A stretch of 64,000 nucleotides of DNA from Argopecten irradians (lineage: Eukaryota; Mollusca; Bivalvia; Pectinida; Pectinidae), in the NCBI RefSeq assembly GCF_041381155.1, contig NC_091142.1:6699778-6763777 (forward strand). The letters run 5' to 3'. Shown in pieces: positions 36,901 through 52,500 of the stretch. The notes beneath the pieces are model-generated. The model saw only the letters and a list, made by a program, of their open reading frames with translations, was not told the origin of the DNA and did not search any database. The position numbers and the translations under genes are program-made. Position 1 is the stretch's first letter. Each line of letters begins with the position of its first letter.

Positions 36901-37547
36901 TCACACTTTCACAACCAGAACCAAGATCTGTAACAGAACAAAAAGGAATGAATCGATCGACTGGCCAGTCAGGGAAACTCATTTAACCAGTAAACTGATG
37001 AAGGATGCAGCAGATAATTGTAGACATTCTTTGATAAACTTGAAGTGTTTGCATGTGTAATTCTGGTAATACAAAATTGGTGAACTGGTGTATTAGTAAA
37101 AACAACTATGTATTTTGTTAAATAGAGGCCAAATCTTAAGATTCCACTAGCGTTTCACCACAGGGTCATTATTTTTAAATCAAGATGTAAAGACATATTG
37201 CCACAAGTTCTCCACCTCTAAATCGCAAGTTTGAATCCTATGTGGGACAGTTGCCAGGTACTGACTGATGGTCATTGTTTTTTTCTCCAGGTTATCTGGC
37301 TTTCCTCCACCAACAAACCTGGCATATCCTTATATTGCCATGGCTGTTAATAAGATTTTTAACTAATAAAATCAAAACAAAATGAAAGCAATATAATTAC
37401 CCAGAATGCCCATGTCCCATCGTCCATTTCTCTTGGCTTCCAGAATGATGGCCATGAGAGTTTGGGAGAAGTGTTTGAACAGTGCATTCTGTAGAGCCAC
37501 TTCCATGCCCAGGATCCTGTTCAGGAATTTACTGATGTTGTTGTAAT
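33909..37547 (-). CDS. SBNO: SBNO exons 25-31: C-terminal domain
   Basis: Contains [52 protein letters not shown], and ..[20 protein letters not shown], matching the SBNO1 C-terminal domain in order. The last exon reads [20 protein letters not shown] and then diverges from vertebrates, ending ..[10 protein letters not shown]. The final 30 residues are not conserved. Confidence 0.93.
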
Positions 37548-40500
37548 CTGTAACACAAAGAAAACATCCTGTGTAAAAGAAACTCACACAATGCCCTCGA
37601 CACCAGAGAAACTTAAAACTCATTCACCCCTGGAGAAACATTTACTCTCCAACCCATCCACCCCTGGAGAAACATTTAGACTCTCCAACCCATCCACCCC
37701 TGGAGAAACATTTAGACTCTCCAACCCATCCACCCCTGGAGAAACATTTAGACTCTCCAACCCATCCACCCCTAGAGAAACATTTAGACTCTCCAACCCA
37801 TCCACCCCTGGAGAAACATTTAGACTCTCCTTAATCAAGGACTAGAACAGTCCATTATCAAATTTCAGGGGTGAGTGATTTAAACAGTGGCAGCAAGAAA
37901 GACATATACATAATAATAATGTGGGTGCCAGACATAAGCTTAAAACATACACAATCTGATAGAAATATACATCACTCAGTTCAATAGTGGATCTGACAAC
38001 AACCCACAAGGGGTCACGTTCTGGTGACCTTTATACCACCTGTACTTCAGATCACATGCATTTTCTACACCTAGCTACATCAATTTAAAACAAGATTTTG
38101 ACACAAGATACATATACATTAAGCTTTGTTGTGCTCTTTGGGCAAGATGACGAAGTACAGGAAAACAATTCTAACAGCTTTTTCAAACTATTTTGTCCCA
38201 TGAAATTTACTTCAAAGATTCTGGAAGCAGCAATTTCATTGGCTAATTCCAAAGGTCACCAAAATGTCACCCTAATGGGATTTGTCAGATCCTGTATCAA
38301 GTGAAGTCAGAAAAAAATCTGTATTTTAATTAGATTGAAAACTACATGACTCATCCATAAAAAAGGCATTACAGTGGCATATGTTGTTGATAACTATCAA
38401 TTTGGACAAACCATTCAGTCTGTCAAAATGTGTCTAAACCTTGTGCTGACTGGCAACATCTTCACTTGCGTTGAGATATTTAGATTTCTTAAAAAAAAAT
38501 TTATTTTGTAATTACCTTTGTCCAGGGTTGGCATATTGATTCGTTCGTCCACAGTTACCACACCAACTCCAACAAGACCCTTCCTCACATCTGAAAATCA
38601 AAAGATTTCATGAAACACCTGCTTGTTAACACCTCCTTTTGGCAGAAATGACAGCGTTTTTTATTGATTTTATTTTGTACATGTCGCGGTGTTTGAATTC
38701 ACTGTGTACATAAAAAGTATTATATTAGGTCTTAAAACTACATGCGCTGTGTATTGTCTGAATTTACATGTCCCTGTGTCATGTAATGTCCTGTACATGT
38801 AAATGTGTGTGTATGTAAGTTGTTATGATGACATATGAGAGGTGAGTGAATGGATTGGTTGAGTGTGTCACATTGACCCTGCATGACCCTGTCCTTGCAC
38901 GTGCACGCCCACCCTGGTGGAAGCGTGTCCACACATTACATGGAAAATAGGCACCGGACAGATACCACCTATAGCTGGAAGCCTGTGTGCTTTACGGCCA
39001 CAGTGCTGAAAGGTATGTTTATTTAATATATAACTAGAAATAAAGGAATTAACATATTCTTCATAATGCAATATAATTCATTATGCAATATAATTAATAT
39101 ACTTTATAGTTTTCTGTTATAACTTCTTTAAATAAATTGTCCATAAACCTTTATAATATGTATATGTATAACAAAGAATCGCACGTGGTCCGTTAGGTTA
39201 GGGTAATGTATAGGGTCAAGTGATAGTAAACTAAATGTAATAACTCTGAAATTAAAATAGAATTTACTATAGATATATAATAAATAAGTACCTGTATATT
39301 ATATTTATTACTTTACAGTATAAATATGGCATATTATAGCTGGTACATTTATGCGTCCCTATGTTGTCAGGTATTGTTCTTTTTATTTCAGGTTATCTGT
39401 CTCCGTTTGTGTATAATAAATATTGTCAACTGTTCATAGTTGTTGGGAGTCTATTCACTCTCGTGACATAAATAACTGGACACCTTACCTGCATTAAAAT
39501 CTCCTTGGTAGTCTGAAGGTGGGGGGACTAGAGGGCTTTCAAACCCTAATGATGACTTCAGTACGTTCTCTAGGGATACACGGCCATACTGAAATCACAA
39601 TAATAGTTACATTACAGTTCTCTAAATGTTAGTCAATTAATCTATAAAATTGGTTGCCTAAAACCAACTGATGATTATTTAATAATTGGACCTTCCTCTT
39701 TATTATGTCTACTCAAATTTCTCTACTATATTTAGATGCTGTTAATTCATAGACCAAAAATCTACACATAACAAGACGAAAACTTCTTCAGTTTCTCAGT
39801 GATTTTTTAACAATGTAAAGTTCACTTTATATTGTTTTATAATAGGCTCCATAAGAATGATTGTCTATAACTTTACCTTGTTGTCGATATTAAAGCGACT
39901 GAGATCACGGGATTCTGTGGCTCTCCTGTCCCCATGTGTCAGAGCACCCTGTAGAAATTGGATCAAACAATATTATTGATCTTTTAAAACTAGGTAAAAC
40001 ACAGTTTAGCTTTAATACTGTAAACCAACTTATTTACCCTTGTGGGCAGAATTCGTAACAAGAGCTGTTGGAGAACAGCAAAGCTCGGCTATTCAGAAGA
40101 AGCTTAAACAATTGACGAAACAGAAACTTGCTCAAAAACTTTAACGTGAAATGGGACGCCAACATTGACGCCGACGTGACAACATTAGCTCCCCCTATTC
40201 TTTGAATAGGCGAGCTAAAAAATAATCCTAGAGAGTGCCACTAAAAGTACATTGGGACTAATTCGCATCCCACTTGATAACGAATAATTTGTGCGGGACT
40301 AGTGATTCTATTGGTGATAGAATGACGACAAAAGATGATATCCCATACAGAGGGAAGATTACAAAGAGTTACATTCAATCACCACTGGAGATACTAGTCT
40401 CGCACAAACGTTATCAGGTATCATGTGGTACATGTATTAGTTCCATTGCAAAACCACAATATTTCAACGTCACAAGATGTTTGTAAACAAAAATATGGAT

Positions 40501-43500
40501 CTAAATTGCCTCGAAAATTATTTGGTATTGTCCATGTACATACTTAGGTATACATGAAAGAATAGATTTTGTTGGAAAAGATATCAAATCAATCGGAAAA
40601 GAAATATGTAATTCACAATGCCATGGTCAGACTACATATAAAAGATTATTTTTTATGTTGCAGGACAAATACATTTTTATTGTCATAATCTATCAGCTGT
40701 ATTTCTACACAAAAACAGGTTTTCTTAACCATTGCCTTTATGTACCGATACTCACCAAGCTCTCGAGACGTTTTGCGACAGTGGAAGCAAATCTCTGTTC
40801 TCCTGCCAGCTCTGAGATTAAGAACACATACTCCGGGGCATGAACTTGGTTCGATCTGTGGGTACGACCTAAAAACAAACCAAGAAAATTTTAGAAAATA
40901 TAAACAAATGTAAGATTTTTTGATGTTGAAAAAGAAGATCACCCAAGGAATAAATTTAACAAAAATTATATTAGTAAAATTTTTGCTAAAATCAATATTT
41001 CCATTTTCACAAATTTGTGTCCCTTGTTGCCAAAATTGCAATTTTTGCAAATTCAAGTCCCTTACCCCAGGGATGTATTCAACAAACATAAAAATCATAT
41101 TGGTAGAAACCAAGAAACGAAAATGGATAATGTTTAGTAGGGCTCATTTGCTTTTTATTCTTTTATTTTGCTCTGCGTTCGCATTTTTTTTTTAATTATT
41201 GGTTATCTTTATTATTATTTCATTTTTTTTTGTTTTAATTTATAAGGTTTATGGAATCAGCTATGAAAGTACCTACCAAACTACCATTATTTTTCATTTT
41301 GCTTTCCGTTGCTTTCAAATTTTCTTTTTATTGGTTGTCTTATTTAAAAAAAAATTTTTTATATAAGGTTTATGGAAGTACCTACCAAACTGCTGTATAG
41401 CTCGGTCTGCACTCCACGGTAGCTCTAATGTGATATGGACACGCCTCTTCTGGTTGACTGCCCTCCTGTCGGCTTGGAGAGAGATACCAGAACTAGCGGC
41501 CTCCGAAATTATAGCAATATTCTGAGAAAGAATAATACACAGAAAATAAATCAACAAGGACTGGACTAGTCCATATTACATAAATGGAATGGAAGAAAGC
41601 ATAAAAAATAAACTTCTGTTGTGATGAAAGGTCTATAGATATTGTGAACCATCCTCCTTTTGCAGCTAATAAAATCATCCTCCTTTTGCAGCTAATAAAA
41701 ATGTTGCTATTTCCATTTCACAATAAGTTCGCGAATATTAACATTCACGGATTTAAAAGCTGAATGGAAATTCATATCTATTAAAGAAATGAAAATAATA
41801 TTTCATTGAGATAAACATTCACAATTTTACATTCATCCCAAACGTAAATTGGTTACCAGTTTTTGAAATATCTAATATCAACGAGATGAAATATGCAAGG
41901 TTACTGAGATGTAAAATTTAAAACATAATATAGTGTTGTAATTATTTACCTTTTCTCCGTCCATAAACCTTTGTTTCTCTGTAAGATTGAGGTATTCTAG
42001 TGGTACATCGGAGGCACTGCGTGACTCGTAACTAATGCCTTCGTCTGTACTCACAACACGTCCCTTCCTACCAGTCATCTGTAAAGTAAAACAACATGAG
42101 ATTCAAACGTTCACTTTGTCAAGGTCTAGAAGCAACATAAAAATCTTTGGTCAAACTGTTTTGATCAGTATTAATGGAAAAACAGAATCCTCTATTAAAC
42201 ATATCCACAGTAATTTCTTGTATCTATTACTGTAGCAGATCAAAAACAGGAGGCCCAGAGGGCCTGTAGCGCTCACCTGGTTTGTAATGCCAAGTAATGT
42301 TCTGAATACAGGATCATTATTTCATTTCTGAAGGAATTTAAAGATTTACCTGTAAATTCCCTATTGGGCCCTACTCTTTCTGCTCCAGGGGGTCAGAGCC
42401 AAAATTTATACAAACTCTGTTCCCCTTTCTCCAATGATATTTCTGGCCAAATTTGGTTATAATCCATGCGGAACTCTATGACTAGTAGCGATTTAAAGGA
42501 AATGTTGACTGATGGACGATTGACGCCTCGCCATGATATAAGTTCACCGGCCCTTCGGGCCAGGTGAGCTAATGAAAGAAACCCAGAGTGTGATTATTTA
42601 AGGCAAAACAAAATCAATACTTTCTTTATTGCTGGTCTATCACAGTCAATGGTTAAGTGGTTAGGTGGTTAGCCACAGGACTAATGATTGAGGATCCTTT
42701 GTTTGAATACTGACACAGGGGTTTCATTGTGTCACTGGGAAAGATACTTCAGCTTGATCAGTAGACATAACTGTATGTGATATGGCATTGTAAAAAATGT
42801 TTTATATAAGTTTTAAGTACCTAGATGGTAGCTCAGACTACGCTGTCCAAGGAATGAGAAAAATAACATTTTCTGAGCAGCTATTCTAAACTGTATTGGA
42901 ATTACTACACTTCTGTGATCTGGCGACATTTAAGACTCCATATTTTATCATACCTCTGCAACATTTTCTGTGCCTCCCAGTTCGTCTATTAGGTGGTCCA
43001 GTAAGTTAGGAGGCAGTTTGTCCCCGACCTCTTCTAAGGTGTCCAGTAACTCCCTCTTCATTGACACAGCTCTCTCTACACTGTCCATACCCAGAACTGA
43101 AACAATACACTCTTGATGAAGTTTTTTCTCCAAAAAAGATATTTTCTCCAACAAAACTAGGAAGACATAACTTTGTAAAATCGTGTTCCTGCCATATTTT
43201 GTTAGGGACGATAAAAATAAATGTGAACAAAATTTTTTTTTGTGTGCGATTAAATTTTCATATACTTTGTAGGAGATATGAAAATGCATAAACAAATCGC
43301 TGCAAACAAAAGGCTATTTAAAAAAAAAAATTTATGGCAAAGTTGTTCTGCGTGAAAACAAAATCAAGTTGCTGGAAAAACATTGAACAAGCTGGTTTAC
43401 ATAATGGTTTCCTTAAACCAGAATTGTATCCTAAGTCTTCGTTTCCATACACCATCACACTTTGCTTAAACTTATTTGACAAAATTCTTTTAATGTGAAG

Positions 43501-46500
43501 ATGAATCAAGCAGTGAAAACACACATATTGCCATGTGTTTATTTTTCTATGGGCGTCAGTAACGACCATTGAACTAATTCACCCCTGAAGGCACATTTAG
43601 ACTCTTCTAAATCAAAGACTAGAACAGTCCATTATGAAATTTCAGGGATAAATGAGTTAAGTCATGAAAGGACGCCAATACTTGTCCATACAAAAAAAAA
43701 GAGATGTAAAAGAGTTTCCCACAGTCTGTGTGATTTCAGCCTTTTAGAAAACACCATTGAGATTGTAAGAATTTTTTCTTCAAATGTTCTTGATATATGA
43801 TTAGTGTCTTCTGAGTCTTACCAGGCTGGTTGGAGCTGTTGTTAGTGGCGTTATTATTGCTAAGGTTGTTGATGTTCTCTTTGGTACTATGATTCTTTTT
43901 CATGAGTCCTGCGGCTGCCAACTGTTTGTCAAACTCTTCATCTTCATCTGCTTCTTTGTGTTTCTTCTTTTTCTTCTTCTTTGTTTTCTTGGACACTTTC
44001 TTATTGTTTGCTTTATTTTTCTTTTTAAGCCACGGATCTGTGTAAAAATGTCAAGGTATTAAGATTCTACCACATCTTATAAGATGAAATCTACAAGAAT
44101 AAATCTAAAAGAAACAAAGTTTGCAACAGCAAAGACTGAATTCAACTGGGCATGGATTTCACAATTACTGGGACTGAGAAAAATTTTAAAATCAAATTGA
44201 GTGTGTAAAATTTGACAACTACTGAGACTTTATTTTATTTTACAATCATAAGGATATCACATGCATGCTTTCAGGTGAATTACATACCATCATCACTATC
44301 TGATCCACTGCCAAAAGGGTTGAAGTTGTCAATATCGCCATCAGACTCAGAATTGCTGTCGTCTGCTCCAAAGTCCACACTGCTAGCTTCTGAGTCTGAC
44401 CGTAACCAATCCGAGTCACTATCATCAGAACCACTTGAGCTGTCGTTACTTTTCTTTTTCTTTGCACTTTTGTTATTTTTTTGGTCTGGTAAATAAATAA
44501 ATATCAATGGTGATAATTACATCTTAGAAGATAGACCAATCAGGTTTATCACGCAATTCTAATATCACAAACACTAATCTCAACACTCTTTCTTTCTATC
44601 GTACCTTTTTCTTCTTTCTTTCTATCCGTCACTTTACCCTCAATCGTTCTATTCACCTCTTCCTGTCTTTCTTCCTATCCTACATTTTTTTCCTCTTTCT
44701 GTCTATCCTACATTTCTCCTTGTTCTCTTTATCCCACCTTTTTCTTTCTATCCTAGCCTTTCCCCTCTTTCTTTCTATCATACCTTTTCTCCCACTGTTT
44801 TTTCTATTGTACCTTTACACTAGCATACCAAATTCCTTATTGTAGAACTGACTCTCGCATCCTCTCTTTCTTTCCCCATTTTATTCAAGACTTGAACTTT
44901 CTTCCCCCTGATATTGTAACTTCAAAGTCCCTAGACGACTTCAAAACTCATCTTTCATCTCTAATCTAAATTTTTCCTCTCTTTCCAAGTACATAGCCAC
45001 ACCTTCAACAATATTGACATGATCTTCAATGTGATGAAGTAGGTCGATTACTAGGTAGATATTAATGTACCTTTTTTCCTCTTCCTGTCGTTACGATTTT
45101 CTGGTGTAGGTGGGTTACTGCGATCAAGGAAGCTTGGATATCCACCAATCCCAAAGATGTCAAAAGTTTTCCGCCGATCAGGTGCTGGAAAATGTTTCTC
45201 CACTAATGTTTGAAACACACCCCTGTGAAAAAAAGATAGTAAAAGAATGATTTTCAGCTAAAAAATTCAATTGCTTCATTGAAACACCTATCTGACCCAA
45301 GGACTCTGAAATAAATTATATTGTCCAGGCCTGTATACTTTTTCTATTACTTATACGCTATCTTAAATAAATTCTGTAGTTCTATACTCTTTAAGCAGAG
45401 TGGTGATATTCCATTGGAACAAAATCCTGAATTCCATGGGTGCAATGAATTGTTATAATCATACTGGAATTCCAAAAAGCAAGAGTCCTCAGTTCTGGAG
45501 TTTGAGAATTGTTGAAAATATCCCCAAGAATTAGTAATATGCACTCTACATATATCAGTAACCATACAACATTAGGCCAAACAAAATTAATTGTTAGTTT
45601 CTCAGGCCACTTTTTTAAAAAGTCAGTGCGGGCGGCGGGAATATTTTTTTATTTTTTATTTCTCTGAAAACAAATGCGGCAGATAACATTTTATTTTTTT
45701 CTCACTTGAAGGACATGAAAATCAATGAAAACATGTGTAGAAAATGTAAATTCTTACTCAGTCTTTAAGAACAGCTTTTAAATATCTCAATCGTCACTAT
45801 ATCCAAAGAAAACCAGTTGAAAATACATAATCCTGGGAGGAAACATTCCGTTTTGAGCAAATGCTGACATCGGCAGCCATTTTTTACCGGAAATGAAAGG
45901 TGCATACTAAAATTGGAGCCAATTTCCAGGTGCGTTTTCGAATGGAAATTGCGGGCGAGTTCGAATGGAAATTTGGGGTGCGTTCGATGCGGCGGTCTCG
46001 ATTTTAATTTTTAAGTTATGGCGCATAAAAAAGTTGGTGCGGGGGGTAAATGTCGATGCAGCGGTGCCTGAGAAACTAAGAATTAATTTTTTTTGGCCTT
46101 AGTATGAGATGTAAATAACTGAAATTACATTTTAGAGAAATATTATTTTCAGATTTAGCTGGTTACAATATCTCTATAAACAAGTATGGAGATTAAGTAC
46201 TTACTTTGTTGTGGACACAAAATCATTGAGCTCTCCTCCATTCTCTTCTAACTGTTCTAGTGTTCTGGCTTCCCCAGTCGACTGGAGGCCGATCACAACA
46301 CACTGCAACACCGCAAAGTAACCCACATTATTCAGTGTGACATTATATACATTACTCAATATAACTGACAATGTATACACAGAAACAACTGCCGCTATCT
46401 CTATATATCAAATTAACATGAACACATTTGGGTAAATAAAAATACCTGGTAGGTGGCATAATTAAATACATGTACAACTATCAACAGACAATATTCAAAA

Positions 46501-49500
46501 GACTTTCTTGGTGTAGTTAATGGACAGGCTACAGTATACTTAGTTTAATTTCCTACTAACAGCCAGGGTCACTTAAGGACATCGCAGGTTTGTTAATAGA
46601 GGAAAGCCAGAGTACCTGGAGAACAACCACCAACCTTATCAGAGGCAACAGTACACTTATGACTTTTGGTACTAGTAAAACAGGCAGTTCATAGATTTAT
46701 CAGAGATGCTAGAGTTTTTACCTTGCCATTTCTAACAGCGTCCCTGGCCAGTCTGACACAGTGGTTAACTTTGGCAGAGATACAGAGATACTTGAAGAAT
46801 CGCTGATGAGCTGACCAGAACTGCCCCCACATTGTCTTCTTCATCCTTTGTTCAGCATCAATCAGCTCTGCAGCTTTCTGGAATCGGTCTCTAGCCACAA
46901 CCCACTGAACAAAGTGAAATAATAAAAATATCATCGAGGTCAATGGTTACATTTATATTAAGAATATTTATTTATCATGTATATCAACTGAAGGCATTAC
47001 GTTGATTTCGAGATCATAAAATGATGCGGCTTGAGTACAATTTACCATTGATTAGTCCCATCATTCAGTGATCATGATGATGTCACAAAAATCAAATAAA
47101 AATATGACGTTACAATCACTGGCATCTGTGACTAATTGACGATAAATTGAACTCGCCCACGTCGTTTTGGGATCCCGAAATTCTAAATGGATCGAAAATG
47201 TATTGCAAAGATAAAATCTTCACAACTGAACAAGTGAAAAGAGTCATATGGAAAGAAATCAAGTAAATTAACTCTACCTTATGGAGATATATGTATCAGG
47301 TATTATATTAGAACGAATATACGTACCCGGCCTACTATACCTTTCGGCCGGGTACGAATTGGTCCCTATGTGTTGTAGTGGAGCAGCGCCTCCGAAAATC
47401 ACTCGGGCACAATTTTCTATACTTTGTTGTAGGTTTCCGATTAATTTATGCATATACAAGCATTTCCATAATGTATTTATCCTAAACAAACATAAGTACC
47501 ATTCTTAATATCTACTATACCGCACACAAGACGTCAAATTCATAATTTGAAGACTTCCGGTATAAATTCTCGTCAGAAAGGCCTTCATATGTATATGTAA
47601 AAAAATAATGTCTCGCTGAGAATTTGATATTTTATACGGTTCAGTTTTATTGTCTAGGAAGTAAGCGATATAAAACAAATAAGATAAAATGCATGCAAAC
47701 GTTTTAATAATGGTTTGCATAACCATTACTTTGCTCCATTAGCAGTAATAGGCACCAATTGTAGCTCTAAAGACGACATCATTATCTGTCTAAAAGTCTT
47801 TTGAGCTACAATATTGCAGCTAGTATTATATATGTGTATTACAAACTACGCTAGTTAAGTAATTTTATTGGTCCCCAGAGGTTTGTTATATCCATATTTT
47901 ACTGTAATTACATAATCAGAACCATACAGAAGTTCTGTGGGATTATAGTTCTTGATTTTATGTTAAATCAAATTTCATTAAAAGTACACTTTAGAACTGT
48001 TCAAACCATTCAAATTAGAAATTATTTCATTGCTGTTAAATATTATCTTTCCTTACCATTTTCACGGCATCATTGTAAATGTCCACAAATTCTTTTTCAA
48101 GAGGAATTTCCTCAATCCTGAACGAGACTCCTTTGAAACTGAGTTGCCTAGCAATGTACATTCCACGTAGCTTCATGTCCATGGCTACCAGTTCCATAGC
48201 ACCGACACCCCTGGAAGCAAAATCAAACAAAACATATATCGGTTGAAGAATTGTTGAATGGCTAAAGTGCTAATGTTGTATTTGTTTCTGATATGCAACG
48301 TAAAATAAATTTTCTTGAATCTTGAAAGAATTCAATAATAATCTATCTGAGGGATGGCTGTATTGTAAGGATATCACCAGAATTTATTTATTTAATAATT
48401 TTGTTTATAAGGTATTAACAAACCAATAAATTAATACAAACCTGCGTTCAACAGCCTGAATGAAGTCGTTAAACTCTGGAAAGGGAGTACCCTGTCCCCA
48501 AAGACCTAACCTCGTCATGTATGCCATGTTCTTGGGTTCAGAAGCACCTACACATAAATTAAAAGTATGATTTTCCCTTTTACTCACCAATCTTTTTAGG
48601 AAATGTCTATTATGATTCATATGAAGTTTCAAGAGAGGCTGAGAAATGAGACTGAAGTTGTTGGTTAGAAAGACATCATCAAAATTAACAGATGGAAACA
48701 AAATGTTATTATAATTAACTGAACAACATAGTAAATTGAAGGAAAATCTTTGAGATTTCAAAATAGATTTAGGAATGACATTATTAAAGTAGACTGCTCC
48801 TGTGACAGATTGACAAATTTGATTATGGTTTTATGTCCTATCAACACTTTCGGTCATTTTTTTAATATTGACTTAGTATGAAAAGTTGAAGTTTCTAGAG
48901 AAAAATTATCAACCTACTAAATTCTGTGTACAGGTGAAAAGTTAAATCAGATTATTTGACCAACTAGCCACCATGACCCAACAGGTATGTTAAGGTGTCA
49001 ATAGGCTCTTACATGTCGTAAAGGATAAATTAAAACATGCTTACCTGTAGCACTTGCGTATACAATGCGAGCCAAAGGGAGACGATTTTGTAACTCGAGT
49101 ACGGTCTGTCCTGTTTTTGTGGGTTTACTGCTCCCGACAGGACACAGATTCTTGGCTTTGTGACATTCATCAAATATAATCTGTTCACTGTCAAGGAGCT
49201 GAATACTACTAATGATTCACTTAGCTGTTTACAACTCATCCAAGATACCCAGTTAACCCTTGACTTTTAACAGATTCAGAAGTCAAATCAATATTTATCA
49301 GAAATCTGAAGAGTCAAAACCAATGATAAATAGACATGTGCTTCACAACAGACAGTCAAATTTGATTTCTGAAAGTTAAAAACATACTCTAAGATGACCT
49401 GTAAATCTATTAGGTAAATGTTTTAAACTAATTTCAAACAGTATTTCAAAAAGTATGAAATAAGTGCCAAGGTATATTTTTCTTCAAAGTTTATTAATAT

Positions 49501-52500
49501 TAACAAGAAGAACTTCAAATAATTAAAAATTCATCAGGAAAGACATAAATGATTCAGCAATCTGATAGATAATCTTGAAATCTCTGTCTTAATTTGAAGT
49601 TCGGATGCAATGAGGCACAAGGCGCACATGTCCCCCACTTTATAGTGGGGAATAAAAATTATCTTTTGTGCCTTCATATTTGAGATACATATTAAACATA
49701 AATAATGTATTATAGCAGTAAAGGATACACAACCATCAAAGTCCTTGCCACACCACTTGAGCAGCTGTTTTAGCCTCGTCTTGTACTTGCCCCCACTCTG
49801 GCTTTCACCGATCAGTGAGGAATACGTAGCAAAGATCACTCCCTTCTTTACGCTACCGTTTTCTTTAGATGAGATCTTGGCATATTTAAACTGAAGAAAC
49901 AAATTACAATCTTTAAGGTTATACATCTAAACATCTTAACATAAGTCATGCGTTCATCTCATTTTATTTATTTATCAGTTTATATAATAACAGATAGGCA
50001 TAGACATGGACATGCATGTGACAGCTATGTTAATATTAATTAGAGGTTCCTTAGACAGGATTATGAATTTTCAAAATGAAACTCAAAATATAAACATTGC
50101 AAAATAACATTGGCACTGAAGAACTCTACATATTACCTATGAATTTTACTAAAGATGTTGTTAAAACTCACCTTGTTTAAGGGATGGACTTCTATCCGTC
50201 CTGCCCCGATGTCCCGCAAGTCGCGCTCTGCGTCCACTCTCAGGTCATTTGACACACTCAGCCTACAACATAAACATTACCGTTAACATTAAGGACTTTT
50301 TACATACAAAAATTAAAAAAAAATACAAAATAAACAGAAAATCTTAGTACACAAAAGACTGGTAGTAAATAGTAAGGACTTTTTACAGACCTTCTTTTGC
50401 AACAAAAACTACAAAACACTATTAATTTTATCTTTGAGACATGTGAACTATTCTGAGTTGTAAATGATTAGAGATATACTCTTTAATATTTAACTTATGG
50501 TTTAACTTCAATATTTTGTCAGAAACTGACCTCAACGCAAAATATTTACTGAGTAAACCAACATATTTTTGCAGTGTTTTCATGCTTAAATGGCCTTTAC
50601 TCAATGATTTAATTTTCGGAATCGACATTTGTTTGCTTCTATTTTAATTTTCGGAATCGACATTTGTTTGCTTTTATTTTATCTGTATTTGAAACATTTT
50701 CACTACCCCTCCCCCTTTTTTTTCTAAATTTTTTTTTGCGATTTCTTATTGCCCAGAGATACGCAAAATGTAACAGTAAAGTCAAAACATCCGTATGTGA
50801 TGCATAACATATCCTTTCTATTGTATTTAGAGGTCTACTGTACTAACAGCCACCTAGAGAACAAAACACTATCAATGTTAACACGTACCAGAGAGCTCGT
50901 TTCCTGCCCTGGATGTAGTTCTCGTAAATGATTCCCGCGATGGTTCTACCTTTACCGACACCAGCTCCATCACCTGCAACAAAGAGGGAACATAGCACTA
51001 TAAAAGAATGTAGACGTATAGGTCAGTTGTAGAATATATCAGGTATATTTCTAAGTTAACAATTTATTTTACCCTTTCCTGAAACTCACTTTTATTGACA
51101 ATGCATAGCTAAATTGTCTGTGGTTTACACGGATTGTATGTATATGCTATACTATAAGTGAAGTGACCATTCCCATCCCTTGTTAGTCTATTATTTTCCA
51201 CTATCTACCTGTCCACATTTGGTTGTGAATGTCAAATACCCAGATACAGAATGAGTACTAAATTTTGAGTACTTGGGGGACAAACTTTAGAACATGTGAC
51301 AGGTTAATTCAGTATTAAGGGCAGTTGCGATTGGAGTAATGACAAAATACGACAGGAGACATGGAATTCTCTCACACAATAAATTACCTATGAGGAATCC
51401 TCCTCGCTCCCCACATGGGAGGATTAAGTCATGTCGCTGTGAGGCGTACACAATGGACTCCAATTGTAAGGCGGAAAGGTCTCCATAGTCAATGGTAGAG
51501 TCAGGAATGGATAATTTGTACCAGATATCGGACGACTCAACACTGGACAGTGAGCTAGTCTCCACCACTGGGTCGGGGTGTTTCACACCCACCGTCACTG
51601 AAAGTTAATCAGGATGAATTCAGTATATTTAATTTGCTGATCTGATAAAAAGATATATTGATAAATATTTCAACCCAAAATGTTTCACAATAGCAATGGG
51701 TATGCCAGGTGTGCAGATGATTTTGTTAGACATATTTACATCATATTCAAAGGGGCATCATAACTCCTGGTCATATAAATGTAACAGTTTTTGAAGAAAG
51801 GTCCAAACATGTACAGAACTGAAGACTAAAACACTATGTAGCAGTGAGAAGTTTGACATATACTAGCATAGTATATGGTGTTTAAGTCTCCTTTCTTATG
51901 CAAATAATACATTGAAATCAAGTACTTTGAAGATAGGCCTAAAGGAAATAAAAGTAATGTAGACAATGCTGAGCAGTTAAAAAAACCTTCACCTACATTT
52001 ACTGGGCATGTAGTCAGCATATGTCTCGGCATGTCCTAGCTCTTCCACTTCATCCTCCACAAGTTCCTCATCCTCCAATATAGAAGGTGCACTCATCCCT
52101 GCTAGGCCATGCTAAAAACAAAATCCATTTATAAAAGTCAACTATCATTAAAATAAAACATCACTTTGGTATCTTTTTTATATTAATAACATTCAGCTTT
52201 TGTGCAGCAGTGTTACAGTCATTTTCTGAATGCTTTTTGGGCTGAATAAAATGTTCCTTTCCCAAAGAGAAACTTTGCTGTGTTTTATTAAAGTCATGTA
52301 AATATTTCCTCAAATAACAAAGAAACTAAAATATATATATATAATTTAAGGAGGAAAAAATGTAGTATTTTCCCAGTGGGACTAATTCATATACCATGTG
52401 ATACCCCATAACATTTGTGTGGTACTAGTACATGTATCTCCATTGGTGATGGAACGTAACTTTTTGTAAGCTTCCCATGGAAATGACATAAGCGATGGAT

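Noticed and set aside
37591-37845. Open frames on both strands with a 12-residue repeat ([12 protein letters not shown])
   Set aside because: Produced by the 36-bp array in a TTAA-flanked element inside an SBNO intron.
42650-42745. tRNA-derived SINE head (GTGGTTAGCCACAGGACTAA..)
   Set aside because: Only a loose resemblance to a tRNA-derived sequence; no second copy in the window and no clear ends.
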